Of a stretch of DNA of 31,703 nt, positions 12,059 to 21,539 are shown in pieces. Under the pieces are notes generated by a model that was not told the DNA's origin, ran no database searches, and saw only the letters and a list, made by a program, of their open reading frames with translations. Made by a program: the position numbers and the translations under genes. Position 1 is the first letter of the stretch; every line of letters begins with the position of its first letter. This stretch comes from JAJVID01 sp035275345. Its GTDB lineage: Bacteria; Acidobacteriota; Blastocatellia; RBC074. The DNA is taken from contig DATEMY010000682.1 in the NCBI GenBank assembly GCA_035275345.1, positions 1 through 31,703 of the forward strand. The letters run 5' to 3'.

Positions 12059-12062
<4 letters not shown>
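11196..12062 (-). CDS. tcmP: Three-Cys-motif partner protein TcmP
   Basis: A 288-residue protein of the TcmP family, the regular neighbour of Gp37/Gp68-type three-Cys proteins. The sequence suggests a methyltransferase-like Rossmann fold: DAFAGTG at residues 42-48 in the place of SAM motif I, FIEKDP at 89-94 as the acidic ribose-binding loop, and LFLDPFG at 141-147 where DNA methylases have DPPY/NPPY. The ending (PLYNSRNNPIFLLCFAVGNPKG) is typical of the family. The biochemical role is unknown; nucleic-acid modification is my inference. It starts at GTG with GGAGG 8 nt upstream, and GTGA overlaps the stop of the preceding gene by 4 bp. Composition is AT-richer than the flanking catabolic genes, suggesting acquisition. 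Confidence 0.92.
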
Positions 12063-12748
<686 letters not shown>

Positions 12749-12775
12749 TGCTTTGATGATTTCCTTTCAGAGATT

Positions 12776-13525
12776 TCAATTGGATTTGAGTGTGCGGATT
12801 TTGATGTTGCGGTACCAGACGGCGTCGCCGTGATCCTGTATTAGGATGTGGCCTTTGGCGGTTTCGCCGAACCCTTTCGTGGTTTTGAACTTGCTCTCGG
12901 CGATGTGCTGTTTCAACTTCTCGCCGCCGCGCTCGAATTCAAGAACCTTTACGTCATTCAACCAATGCTCGATGTGATTGCCTTTGACGATGATGCGCGT
13001 CTGGTTGAATTCGCCTGGTGGGTTGAGCTTTTTCTCCTTGATCGCTGGAATCAAGTCGTAGAGCGATCCGGCGGTGCGATTGCCAGCGATGCCGGCTTTG
13101 GCGTCGGGATGATTTTCGTCATCCAGAACCTGGTATTCAAAACTGACGCCGGATCTGCCAGTCGGCGGCAGGCTTTCGGAGATCAGATACTTGATGCCGC
13201 TGTTGGCGCCCTTCGACAGTTTCCATTCGACCGAAAATTCAAAGTTGTCGAATTGATCAACAGTGATCAGATCGCCGCCCGCACGGCCCAGTTCGCCTTC
13301 GGCCGGCATTTTTTTGATGCAGCCGTCTTCGATCGCCCAGCCGGCGGGGATTTTGTCGCTGTGAAAGCCGCGCCAACCGTTGAATGTCGCGCCGTCGAAG
13401 AGCGAACGCCAACCTGCGGCTTTTTCGGCTTTGGTCAGTTGGTTGACAGGAGTTTGATTTTGCGCTGACACTGCGATGATGAGCGTTACTACGATCAGTA
13501 ATGGCAATGCGATTTTTGTCTTCAT
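12776..13525 (-). CDS. Secreted DUF1080 (3-keto-disaccharide hydrolase-like) protein
   Basis: A 249-residue exported concanavalin-like beta-sandwich protein. The signal peptide is MKTKIALPLLIVVTLIIAVSAQ. DUF1080 landmarks are GWRSLFDGATFNGWRGF near residue 40, EWKLSKGANSGIKYL near 105, FEYQVLDDENHPD near 130, YDLIPA near 155, and the C-terminal GHILIQDHGDAVWYRNIKI. Members act on 3-keto-glycosides or other oxidised carbohydrates outside the cytoplasm, which suits the dehydrogenase and isomerase genes nearby. The chosen ATG has GGAG 7 nt upstream; an upstream in-frame ATG (13570) would put 15 polar residues ahead of the signal peptide. The dehalogenase gene ends 16 bp upstream. Confidence 0.92.
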   Translation of the reverse strand: MKTKIALPLLIVVTLIIAVSAQNQTPVNQLTKAEKAAGWRSLFDGATFNGWRGFHSDKIPAGWAIEDGCIKKMPAEGELGRAGGDLITVDQFDNFEFSVEWKLSKGANSGIKYLISESLPPTGRSGVSFEYQVLDDENHPDAKAGIAGNRTAGSLYDLIPAIKEKKLNPPGEFNQTRIIVKGNHIEHWLNDVKVLEFERGGEKLKQHIAESKFKTTKGFGETAKGHILIQDHGDAVWYRNIKIRTLKSN

Positions 13526-13541
13526 TGTTTCTCCTCGAGAT

Positions 13542-14438
13542 TCATTGTTTTGTTCGGCTGATGAAATCAACGATGACCTGCGCCAACTCTTCGCCTTTGT
13601 CTTCTTGCAGAAAATGTCCAGCCCCGGTGATTGTCACATGCGGCTGGCCTTGCGCGCCGGGGACAAGTTTTTGAAATACCCGGTCGCCGTCTCGCGTCAC
13701 GGGATCATTATCACTGAACGCCGTCAGCAGCGGTTTTTCCCAGCGGCGAAGAACCTCCCAGGCGCGACGATTCGCCTCCGATGCGGGATCGTCAGGGCTG
13801 ATCGGCACGAGCAACGGAAACTGGCGCGCGCCGGCTTTAAAGCTGTCGTCTGGGAACGGGGCGTTATACGCCGCGATGACTTCGGGCGGCGGATCGTTGA
13901 CGCAGGCGCCCTTGACGATGCCGCCGGCGTGGAAGTTTTCGACCGTTTGGGAAAATTCGCGCCAGCGCATGAAGCCTTCGGTCATCGGTCGATCGCCTGT
14001 CGGCAAACCGGTATTGGCGACGACGATGCGCGCGAACCGGTCGGGATTTTCAGCCGCGATTCTAAGCCCGATCAGCCCGCCCCAATCCTGACCGACGAGC
14101 GTGATCTCGCGCAGGTCGAGCGATTCGATCAGTCCCGTCATCACGTCAACGTGAAACTGGTATGTATAATCTGCGCGTCGAGCGGGTTTATCCGATCGTC
14201 CGAAGCCCGCCAGATCTGGAGCGACGGCGCGATGCCCGGCGGCGGTGATGATCGGGATCATCTTGCGATATAGATAAGACCACGACGGTTCGCCGTGCAA
14301 CATCAATACCGGCGCGGCCGTCGGAGGGCCTTCGTCAATATAGTGAATGCGCAGTCCGGCAATTTCCACGTAGTGTGGAGTAAAATCAAAACCCGGCAGA
14401 TTAATAAACCGTTCTTCCGGAGTTCGCAGAATTTCCAT
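13542..14438 (-). CDS. Haloalkane dehalogenase-like alpha/beta hydrolase
   Basis: A 298-residue alpha/beta hydrolase with all haloalkane dehalogenase landmarks. The oxyanion segment is HGEPSWSYLYRKM (48-60) and the nucleophile elbow GQDWGG holds D118 and the halide-binding W119. The acid candidate is D245 (FSDNDPVT) and the catalytic histidine is H275 (GAGHFLQED). APDLAGFGRSDKP (73-85) is also standard. It would hydrolyse carbon-halogen bonds, but some relatives are promiscuous and the natural substrate may not be halogenated. AAAGGA before the ATG at 14438 supports the start over the ATG at 14465. It is the first gene of the long minus-strand operon. Confidence 0.9.
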   Translation of the reverse strand: MEILRTPEERFINLPGFDFTPHYVEIAGLRIHYIDEGPPTAAPVLMLHGEPSWSYLYRKMIPIITAAGHRAVAPDLAGFGRSDKPARRADYTYQFHVDVMTGLIESLDLREITLVGQDWGGLIGLRIAAENPDRFARIVVANTGLPTGDRPMTEGFMRWREFSQTVENFHAGGIVKGACVNDPPPEVIAAYNAPFPDDSFKAGARQFPLLVPISPDDPASEANRRAWEVLRRWEKPLLTAFSDNDPVTRDGDRVFQKLVPGAQGQPHVTITGAGHFLQEDKGEELAQVIVDFISRTKQ

Positions 14439-14467
14439 CCGATTTCCTTTCAGCAACGGACTCAATC

Positions 14468-14496
14468 TTGACAGGGAATTGCTTGGAGAATAGATT
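14468..14496 (+). promoter_or_regulatory. Promoter of the etf/acyl-CoA dehydrogenase operon
   Basis: A consensus TTGACA at 14468-14473, an exact 17-bp spacer and TAGATT at 14491-14496 (four of six, including TA and final T). Initiation would fall near 14503, inside the palindrome at 14500-14513. Confidence 0.65.
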
Positions 14497-14499
14497 CAC

Positions 14500-14513
14500 T
14501 TACCGATCGGTAA
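14500..14513. promoter_or_regulatory. Perfect 14-bp palindromic operator, TetR-like
   Basis: TTACCGATCGGTAA is perfectly self-complementary and resembles operators of TetR/AcrR-type repressors. It covers the predicted start of the rightward promoter and lies at about +10 to +23 of the leftward promoter. No TetR gene is present in the window, so the cognate regulator must be elsewhere. Confidence 0.65.
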
Positions 14514-14529
14514 ATTTAAACGCGCAAGC

Positions 14530-14558
14530 ATTATAAGCTTGTTGTTTCTGAGTACCAA
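14530..14558 (-). promoter_or_regulatory. Promoter of the dehalogenase-TcmP-dehydrogenase operon
   Basis: On the minus strand: TTGGTA (14553-14558), a 17-bp spacer, then a perfect TATAAT (14530-14535). Transcription would start near 14523 and run left through the operator toward 14438. It faces the rightward promoter, so the two transcripts overlap at their 5' ends. Confidence 0.6.
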
Positions 14559-14567
14559 AAGGGCGCC

Positions 14568-15383
<816 letters not shown>

Positions 15384-15402
15384 TTTGTCATCCGACGAAA
15401 TT

Positions 15403-16377
15403 ATGCACGACATAGTTATCTGTTTGTTTTCCGGTTCCGGCTACGACCGCGTCGCGCAAGGCGTCGTCGGCGCGGGACGGCGTCTGGCCAATCAACTTAA
15501 CGGAAGGTTGCGCGCCATCATTGCCGGAGCGCATGACGCTGAGTTGAATATCAGAGTCGCGTCCGTGGCCGACGCCGTCGTTACTGCCGATCAGCGAGAA
15601 TTGGCGCAGTATCAGCCGGAACTGTATTTAAACGCGATCACGCAAATCTGCCGCGAGATCAGGCCGGGCGCGGTGTTGTTCGGCAACGACACCTACAGCC
15701 AGGAGACCGCGCCGCGATTGGCGCATCGTCTTGGAGGCGCCGCCGCGGGCGATTGTCTCGAATTGACGCCGCATGAAGGCGCGCTCAGAGTCAAACGCAG
15801 CGTTTACGGCGGCAAGGCCATCGCCACGATCGAATTGAAACGTTCGCCCGCGGTCGTGTGGCTGCGCGCCCGCGCGTTCGAGCCTGTCACCACTCCATCC
15901 GCCGCCTCGGTGACGACGGTCAGGCAGACCCGACTCGATCTCCAGCCTGATGACCGTACGCGGATCGTCGAACGCAAATCCGAAGCGGCGAGCCAAGCGC
16001 GATTGGAAGACGCTCGAGTGATCGTTTCGGGAGGCCGCGGTCTGGGCGGCCCTGAACCATTCAAGGATTTGCAGGAACTCGCGGCGATGTTGGACGGCCA
16101 AACCGCCGCGTCGCGCGCCGCCTGTGATTCAGGTTGGTGTCCGCCCTCGTGGCAGGTCGGTCAGACGGGCAAGAAAGTCGCTCCTGGTTTGTACATCGCC
16201 GTGGCGATCCGCGGCGCTAGCCAGCATATGGCGGGCATTTCAGACGCCAAGAACATCGCCGCGATCAACATTGACGCCGATGCGCCGATCTTCAAAAACT
16301 GCCGCTTCGGTATCGTCGAAGATTACAGGAAGGTCATCCCTCTGCTCAAAGATAAACTCGCGGCGTTGCAAAAATAA
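15403..16377 (+). CDS. etfA: Electron transfer flavoprotein subunit alpha
   Basis: A 324-residue EtfA/FixB. The N-terminal half is an ETF-type Rossmann domain (PGAVLFGNDTYSQETAPRLAHRLGGAAAGDC). The C-terminal FAD domain shows SGGRGLGGPE near residue 210, then SRAACDSGW and QVGQTGKKVAPGLYIAVAIRGASQHMAG, and ISDAKNIAAINID, the FAD-binding signature. The reading frame extends back to a TTG at 15385, but the ATG at 15403 gives the family-like MHDIVICLFS start and was preferred. No strong ribosome binding site is visible for either, so coupling from etfB is likely. It forms the FAD-carrying heterodimer with EtfB. Confidence 0.94.
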   Translation: MHDIVICLFSGSGYDRVAQGVVGAGRRLANQLNGRLRAIIAGAHDAELNIRVASVADAVVTADQRELAQYQPELYLNAITQICREIRPGAVLFGNDTYSQETAPRLAHRLGGAAAGDCLELTPHEGALRVKRSVYGGKAIATIELKRSPAVVWLRARAFEPVTTPSAASVTTVRQTRLDLQPDDRTRIVERKSEAASQARLEDARVIVSGGRGLGGPEPFKDLQELAAMLDGQTAASRAACDSGWCPPSWQVGQTGKKVAPGLYIAVAIRGASQHMAGISDAKNIAAINIDADAPIFKNCRFGIVEDYRKVIPLLKDKLAALQK

Positions 16378-16407
16378 GGTTTGGAGTTTCGCCTTCGTTC
16401 CGCATTG

Positions 16408-18414
16408 ATGATTCAACAGATTGAAGCCACGCGACCCATTCTCTGGAACATCGCCAACGTCTGGGTGATGTACGCGATGTTTGTCGTCTCAGTCATTATC
16501 GCTGGATACGGCTTCTATCAACGTATCTCGATGTGGCGGCGGGGACTGTCATTGAACCGTCTCGATCGTCCGGCGGAGCGGCTGAAAATGCTGCTCAAAC
16601 ACGCGCTGGGGCAGCGTCGCACGATCCGCGAAAAATACGCCGGCTTCTTTCACACGTTCATTTACGCCGGATTCATCATTCTGACTGTTGCGACGGCGGT
16701 TGTGATGCTCGATTACGATTTCGGGCTTCCGATCATGCGCGGCGCGTTCTATCTCTACTTCCAGTCATTCATGGTTGATGTTTTCGGCGCGCTGGTTTTG
16801 GTCGGAGTCGCCATTGCGGCTGGGCGGCGTTTGGTCATAAAACCGGAGAAGCTGGTTTATACCGACGAAGCGCTGTTGATACTGGCCGCGATATTTTTGA
16901 TCGCGCTGACCGGATTTCTGATCGAAGGATGGCGGATCGCGGCGACGAATGATCCCTGGGGCGCGTGGTCTCCGTTCGGCTATCTGGTTGCGCTGGCGTC
17001 ACAATCGATGATGAGCGTTGACGTGATGACGACAGCGCACCTGATCACGTGGTGGACGCACGCCGTTCTGGTCTTCGGTTTCATCGCGTGGGCGCCGTAT
17101 ACGAAGATGGTTCATGCCCTGACGGGGCCGCTCAATATATATGCATCGCGGCTCGCGCCAAGCGGCGCGTCGCTCGGCGTAATTGATTTTGACAAACTGG
17201 CGGAGACGGGCGAGCCGATGGGCGTCAAGACGCTCGCCGGATTCACCTGGAAAGACCTGCTCGATCTCGACGCCTGCACCGAATGCGGCCGCTGCGCGTC
17301 GGTTTGTCCGGCGAACGCCGCCGGCAAATCGCTCTCGCCGCGCGACATTATTCTCGATCTGCGAAACTTCGCGCGCAGTGGCGGAGATTCCGCATTCGCC
17401 GCGCCGATTGCCAATTCAGTTCCAGCCGCCTCGGCTGAAAGCTTGTGGCAATGCACGACGTGTGGCGCGTGTATGGAGGCCTGCCCGGTCTTTATCGAGC
17501 AGATGCCGAAGATCGTCGATATGCGCCGCTATCTGGTGATGGAGGAGTCCGATTTTCCCGACACGATGCAGGAGGCGATCACTTCGCTGGAATCACGCGG
17601 CCATCCGTTCCGCGGAACGCAAAGCTCGCGCGTGGATTGGGCCGATGGATTGAACGTCAAAACAATCGCCGAGGCTAGCGACGCCGAGGTCCTGTTGTGG
17701 GTCGGTTGCGGCGGAGCGTTGATCGAACGTAACCAGAAAGTCGTCCGCGTGACCGCTCAATTACTCGAAAAAGCAGGAGTCAAATTCGCCGTCCTGGGTC
17801 GCGAAGAGAAGTGCACTGGTGACCCGGCGCGACGCATCGGCAATGAGTTTCTATTCCAGATGATGGCGAAAGAGAACGTCGAAACGCTCAACGGCTACGG
17901 CGTGAAGAAAATCGTCACCTCGTGCCCGCATTGCTTCAACACGTTCCGTAACGAGTATCCGCAATTCGGCGGTCGCTACGAGGTCTATCATCACAGCGAA
18001 TTTCTGGCCGGGTTGGTGAAAGAAGGGAAGCTGGCGCCGGTTGGGAAGACGGAGCGAACGGTTACTTACCACGACCCGTGTTACCTGGGTCGTCACAACG
18101 GCGTCTTCGACGCGCCGCGCCAGCTCGTGCAGCTCGCTTCGCGCTCTGCCGTCGAGATGAAGCAAAGTCGCGGACAGGGCTTCTGTTGCGGCGGCGGCGG
18201 CGGGATGAGCTTTGTTGAAGAACCTAAAGACAAACGCGTCAACCAGGAGCGCGCTCGACAGGCTCTGGAAACAGGCGCGGACGTGGTCGCCGTCGGATGC
18301 CCGTTCTGCATGACGATGATGGAAGACGGCGTCAATGCGCGCAAAGGCGAACGCGATGTGCAGGTGATGGATGTAGCTGAATTACTCTGGCATTCTGTAA
18401 GCAAGCCTGGATGA
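16408..18414 (+). CDS. Membrane Fe-S oxidoreductase with CCG domains, ETF:menaquinone oxidoreductase type
   Basis: A protein of about 668 residues linking ETF to the quinone pool. The N-terminal 250 residues hold about five membrane segments resembling a NarI/cytochrome-b gamma subunit, with histidines (HTFIYAGF, HLITWWTH) that could ligate heme. Then come two [4Fe-4S] motifs, CTECGRCASVCP (near residue 290) and CTTCGACMEACP (near 349). Two heterodisulfide-reductase-type cysteine-rich domains follow, the first ending CPHCFNTF and the second CCGGGGG...CPFC. In the first domain the CCG is changed to KCTGDPARR. Such proteins next to EtfAB are known as EtfAB:(mena)quinone oxidoreductases. The start is taken at the ATG 16408; TTG 16381 is an in-frame alternative. 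Confidence 0.9.
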   Translation: MIQQIEATRPILWNIANVWVMYAMFVVSVIIAGYGFYQRISMWRRGLSLNRLDRPAERLKMLLKHALGQRRTIREKYAGFFHTFIYAGFIILTVATAVVMLDYDFGLPIMRGAFYLYFQSFMVDVFGALVLVGVAIAAGRRLVIKPEKLVYTDEALLILAAIFLIALTGFLIEGWRIAATNDPWGAWSPFGYLVALASQSMMSVDVMTTAHLITWWTHAVLVFGFIAWAPYTKMVHALTGPLNIYASRLAPSGASLGVIDFDKLAETGEPMGVKTLAGFTWKDLLDLDACTECGRCASVCPANAAGKSLSPRDIILDLRNFARSGGDSAFAAPIANSVPAASAESLWQCTTCGACMEACPVFIEQMPKIVDMRRYLVMEESDFPDTMQEAITSLESRGHPFRGTQSSRVDWADGLNVKTIAEASDAEVLLWVGCGGALIERNQKVVRVTAQLLEKAGVKFAVLGREEKCTGDPARRIGNEFLFQMMAKENVETLNGYGVKKIVTSCPHCFNTFRNEYPQFGGRYEVYHHSEFLAGLVKEGKLAPVGKTERTVTYHDPCYLGRHNGVFDAPRQLVQLASRSAVEMKQSRGQGFCCGGGGGMSFVEEPKDKRVNQERARQALETGADVVAVGCPFCMTMMEDGVNARKGERDVQVMDVAELLWHSVSKPG

Positions 18415-18424
18415 TTTCGGCGAT

Positions 18425-18925
18425 ATGAAAAGAGATGCGGTCTTCCTGTCTTTTGCGTCAGTTTTGATGATGCTGGTGGCTTGCTCAAGCGGAACCAAAC
18501 CCGCTTCGATACAGACGCCGGCGTCCCCAGAGGTCATCACGCCGAAGATCGGAATTATTCACGTCCCAAAATTCCGTATTGAGTGCGGCGTCGCTCTTCA
18601 GTTACCGGAAGATTACAAAGGTCAAAATAAAAAATATGTCTTCAACGGAGACCTGGCTGAGAGTGGCCAAATGAACATTGACGGACGCGATGTTGATTTG
18701 ATGATGGTTGATAGTAACGAGCCGGAGCGCGAATTGAAAGTTGGAGATCGTTTCACCGAAACATACGCCAGAGATGGTCTGAATGCGCAGATTGATTATG
18801 TCGTTACCGGAATATGTGACCCCACAGACGAGTCCTGCGAGGTAATCAATTTTGACGCGACGATCACGGTTGAACGCAATGGAGCGAAACAACAAGTTAA
18901 GACAAGCGGATTGCTTGGGTGTTGA
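18425..18925 (+). CDS. Putative lipoprotein, 166 aa
   Basis: Not recognised as a known family. The N-terminus is a lipoprotein signal with a lipobox LVAC (Cys20), followed by a Ser/Thr/Pro-rich linker, so it is likely anchored to a membrane by lipidation. The mature part contains six cysteine or acidic-rich segments, including CGVALQLPEDYKG and TGICDPTDESCEV, then a beta-rich tail ending in GLLGC. It begins 10 bp after the Fe-S oxidoreductase stop and precedes the acyl-CoA dehydrogenase genes on the same strand, so it is probably co-transcribed. Any link to electron transfer is inference. Confidence 0.75.
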   Translation: MKRDAVFLSFASVLMMLVACSSGTKPASIQTPASPEVITPKIGIIHVPKFRIECGVALQLPEDYKGQNKKYVFNGDLAESGQMNIDGRDVDLMMVDSNEPERELKVGDRFTETYARDGLNAQIDYVVTGICDPTDESCEVINFDATITVERNGAKQQVKTSGLLGC

Positions 18926-18973
18926 ATTCATCCAGTTGTAATCCGGGTTATCGAAACTCAAAGAGGATGAGTT

Positions 18974-20149
18974 ATGGACTTAAATCTCACGCCGGAACAA
19001 CAGCAATTCCGCGACGAGCTGCGCGTGTGGCTGCAAGCCAACACGCCGCCGCAATGGTCGGGTAGCTCCGCCGAAGAAGAGCAAGGCCCGTACTTCGAGT
19101 ACCTGCGGAACTGGCAGCGCAAAGCCAGCGAAGGCGGATGGGCGGCGATCTCGTGGCCGAAGGAGTACGGCGGTCGCGACGCGAAGCTGATCGAGATGGC
19201 GATCCTGCAGGAGGAATGGGCGCGCGCGGAAGCCCCGCCGCTGATCAACGCGCTCGGCCTCTACCTGATCGGTCCGACGATCATCGCCGCCGGTACCGAT
19301 GAGCAGAAGTCCCGCTTTCTGCCGAAGATCGTCTCCGCCGAAGAGATCTGGTGTCAGGGGTTCTCCGAGCCGAACGCCGGCAGCGATGTGGCGTCGCTTA
19401 CGACCAAAGCCACGCTCGACGGCGATCACTTCGTCATTAACGGCCAGAAAATCTGGACCAGCCTCGCGCATGTCGCCGACTGGTGTCTTCTGCTCACACG
19501 CACCGATACGGATGCGCCCAAGCACAAAGGCATCACCGCGCTTTTGGTTAATATGCGTAGCCCCGGGGTCACCGTGCGCCCTCTCAAGCAGATGACGGGC
19601 GACGCGAGCTTTAACGAGGTCTTCTTCGACAACGTCCGCGCGCCCATCTCGAATGTGCTCGGCGAAGTCAACAAAGGCTGGCAGACGGCGATCACCACGC
19701 TGATGAACGAGCGCGCCAATCTGGGCACAGGCACTTACATTCAATTCAAGCGAAGCCTGGACGAATTGATTGAACGGGTTCGCCAGACGAAACGCGGCGG
19801 CCAACCCGCCAGCCAGAATCCTGTTATTCGTCAAAAGCTCGCGCAGGCTTATGCCGAGCTGGAAGTCTTCCGGCTCACCAACATGCGCTCGCTCACCAGG
19901 ATCAGCCAGACAGGCTCTCCCGGCCCCGAAGGCTCGATCCTCAAGCTTCAATGGAGCGAGTTCAATCAGCGCTTCCAGCAGATCGCGATGGAGTCGCTCG
20001 GACCGCATGCGCAATTGTGGGGCTTCGACGACGGGCGGTGGGTCTTCAATTACCTGCGCACGCGCGCCAACACCATCGAAGCGGGTACGAGCGAAATATT
20101 GCGAAACATCGTCGCCGAGCGAGTGCTTGGTTTGCCCAAAAGCTATTAA
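18974..20149 (+). CDS. Acyl-CoA dehydrogenase family protein (subunit 1)
   Basis: A 391-residue flavin acyl-CoA dehydrogenase. Landmarks are MDLNLTPEQQQFRDELR, WAAISWPKEYGG near residue 60, the FAD/substrate signature CQGFSEPNAGSD near 130, GQKIWTSLAHVADW near 155, and the C-terminal IEAGTSEILRNIVAERVLGLP. The residue that aligns with the classical catalytic glutamate (Y-E-G-T in mammalian enzymes) appears to be Ala, with a Glu one position before it. It would introduce a 2,3-double bond into an acyl-CoA and pass electrons to the EtfAB encoded upstream. It shares its operon with a second, smaller acyl-CoA dehydrogenase, an arrangement known in heterotetrameric types. Confidence 0.94.
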   Translation: MDLNLTPEQQQFRDELRVWLQANTPPQWSGSSAEEEQGPYFEYLRNWQRKASEGGWAAISWPKEYGGRDAKLIEMAILQEEWARAEAPPLINALGLYLIGPTIIAAGTDEQKSRFLPKIVSAEEIWCQGFSEPNAGSDVASLTTKATLDGDHFVINGQKIWTSLAHVADWCLLLTRTDTDAPKHKGITALLVNMRSPGVTVRPLKQMTGDASFNEVFFDNVRAPISNVLGEVNKGWQTAITTLMNERANLGTGTYIQFKRSLDELIERVRQTKRGGQPASQNPVIRQKLAQAYAELEVFRLTNMRSLTRISQTGSPGPEGSILKLQWSEFNQRFQQIAMESLGPHAQLWGFDDGRWVFNYLRTRANTIEAGTSEILRNIVAERVLGLPKSY

Positions 20150-20153
20150 AGAA

Positions 20154-20270
20154 GTGGGCAGTGGGCAGTGGGCAGTGGGTAGTGGGTAGTGGGCAGTATT
20201 GGCTCACTACCGCTGCCCACTACCCACCGCCCACTACCTACTGCCTACTACTCACTGCCCACTATCCACT
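20154..20270. repeat. Intergenic long-hairpin repeat, heptamer type (copy 2)
   Basis: The left arm is a tandem array of a 7-bp unit, gtgggca or gtgggta, with GGG runs starting at 20156, 20163, 20170, 20177, 20184 and 20191, exactly every 7 bp. After a short loop (about 20198-20212) the right arm carries the complementary heptamers (tgcccac, tacccac, tactcac). Together they make a long imperfect hairpin. Six regularly spaced GGG runs also make a G-quadruplex possible. The element fills the gap between the two acyl-CoA dehydrogenase genes and stops about 8 bp before the second start codon. It shares a 16-mer with the element at 1260-1357. Confidence 0.9.
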
Positions 20271-20278
20271 AACGAACC

Positions 20279-21409
20279 ATGAATTTTGACCTGAACAAAG
20301 CGCAAAAGCTTCTCCAACAATCCGCGCGCGATTTCTTTGCGCGTGAATGCAAGCCGGAACGCGTGCGCGAGCTGATGGCCACCGATACGGCCTTCGACGA
20401 CGGCCTGTGGCGCTCGATGGCCGGTCAAGGCTGGACCGGCTTGATCATCCCCGAAGAGTTCGGCGGACTCGGATTGAGCCTGGTTGATCTGATCGCCGTC
20501 AGCGAAGAGATGGGACGCGCCTGCCTGCCGGGACCCTTCCTGTCGACGTTGTGGGCCGCCGCTTTGATTGACCGCGCGGGCAGCGAGGGTCAGCGAAAAC
20601 AATTCCTCGACCCGATTGCGGCCGGCGATATGAAAGCCACTGTGGCGCTGCTCGAAGAGGGCGCCGACTGGAATCCGGCGGCCGCTCAGTTGCGGGCGGA
20701 AAAAGAGGGCAAAGTTTACCGGCTGCGCGGGCGCAAGGAGTTTGTCACCGACGCCGAGGTCGCCGACGTGATCGTCTGTGTGGCCCGAGACGATAGTGGA
20801 TTAATTCTGGCCCCCGTGGGCAAGGGAGCGAAGGGGATGAAAATTGCCGCGACGCCGGGCATTGACGCGACGCGGAAACTCTACTCGGTTGAATTTGAGG
20901 ATGTCGTTGTATCGGAAGCGGACGCGTTCGCCTTCAACACGCGAACGCAGGATGTGATCGAATCGGCGACGAACGCGGCCATCGTCGCGTTGTGCGCCGA
21001 AATGCTGGGCGTGATGCAGTGGACGCTCGAAAACACCGTCGAGTACGCCAAGACGCGGCAGCAGTTCGGCAAGCCAATCGGCATTTATCAAGCCGTGCAG
21101 CATCAGTGCGCCGATATGTTTCTGATGGTTGAAAGCGCCCGTTCGGCGGTCTATTACGCCGCGTGGGCTGTTTCGGAAAACGATCCTTCGTCGAAACTGG
21201 CGGTGTCGGTGGCCAAGGCTTATTGCTCGGACTCCGCGCGCGAAGTGGGAAACCGCGGCTCGCAGGTTCACGGCGGCATCGGGTTCACCTGGGAACACAA
21301 CCTCCAGCTTTATTACAAACGCGCTAAATCGTCCGAGATTATGTTCGGCGACGCCAACTATCATCGCGAAGAGATAGCGCGAAAGGTCGTGGATGAAGCG
21401 GAGGGGTGA
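20279..21409 (+). CDS. Acyl-CoA dehydrogenase family protein (subunit 2)
   Basis: A 376-residue acyl-CoA dehydrogenase paralogue. Landmarks are WRSMAGQGWTGLIIPEEFGGLGLSLVD near residue 40, the middle domain ending VVVSEADAF, the C-terminal helical part TVEYAKTRQQFGKPIGIYQAVQHQCADM, and QVHGGIGFTWEHNLQLYYKRAKSSE. The last motif is typical of the smaller subunit of actinobacterial FadE28/29-like heteromeric enzymes. The substrate-loop signature seen in subunit 1 (SEPNAGSD) is poorly conserved here. The ATG is fixed by homology; no Shine-Dalgarno is visible because the hairpin repeat ends 8 bp before it. It probably pairs with subunit 1. Confidence 0.93.
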   Translation: MNFDLNKAQKLLQQSARDFFARECKPERVRELMATDTAFDDGLWRSMAGQGWTGLIIPEEFGGLGLSLVDLIAVSEEMGRACLPGPFLSTLWAAALIDRAGSEGQRKQFLDPIAAGDMKATVALLEEGADWNPAAAQLRAEKEGKVYRLRGRKEFVTDAEVADVIVCVARDDSGLILAPVGKGAKGMKIAATPGIDATRKLYSVEFEDVVVSEADAFAFNTRTQDVIESATNAAIVALCAEMLGVMQWTLENTVEYAKTRQQFGKPIGIYQAVQHQCADMFLMVESARSAVYYAAWAVSENDPSSKLAVSVAKAYCSDSAREVGNRGSQVHGGIGFTWEHNLQLYYKRAKSSEIMFGDANYHREEIARKVVDEAEG

Positions 21410-21539
21410 AAGATATTTTGTGACCACCGGTCTCGCGCCAGCGTCTTTACTAATCTGAATAATGTCGCCACTCAGAGCTTTGCGGAAAGGGCGGCGCAAT
21501 CAGTTTAAACTCAATCAAATTTCACAGGGAGACAATACG

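Noticed and set aside
18980..20014. 344-codon minus-strand open frame
   Set aside because: Antisense of acyl-CoA dehydrogenase subunit 1; Arg/Leu/Gly shadow composition.
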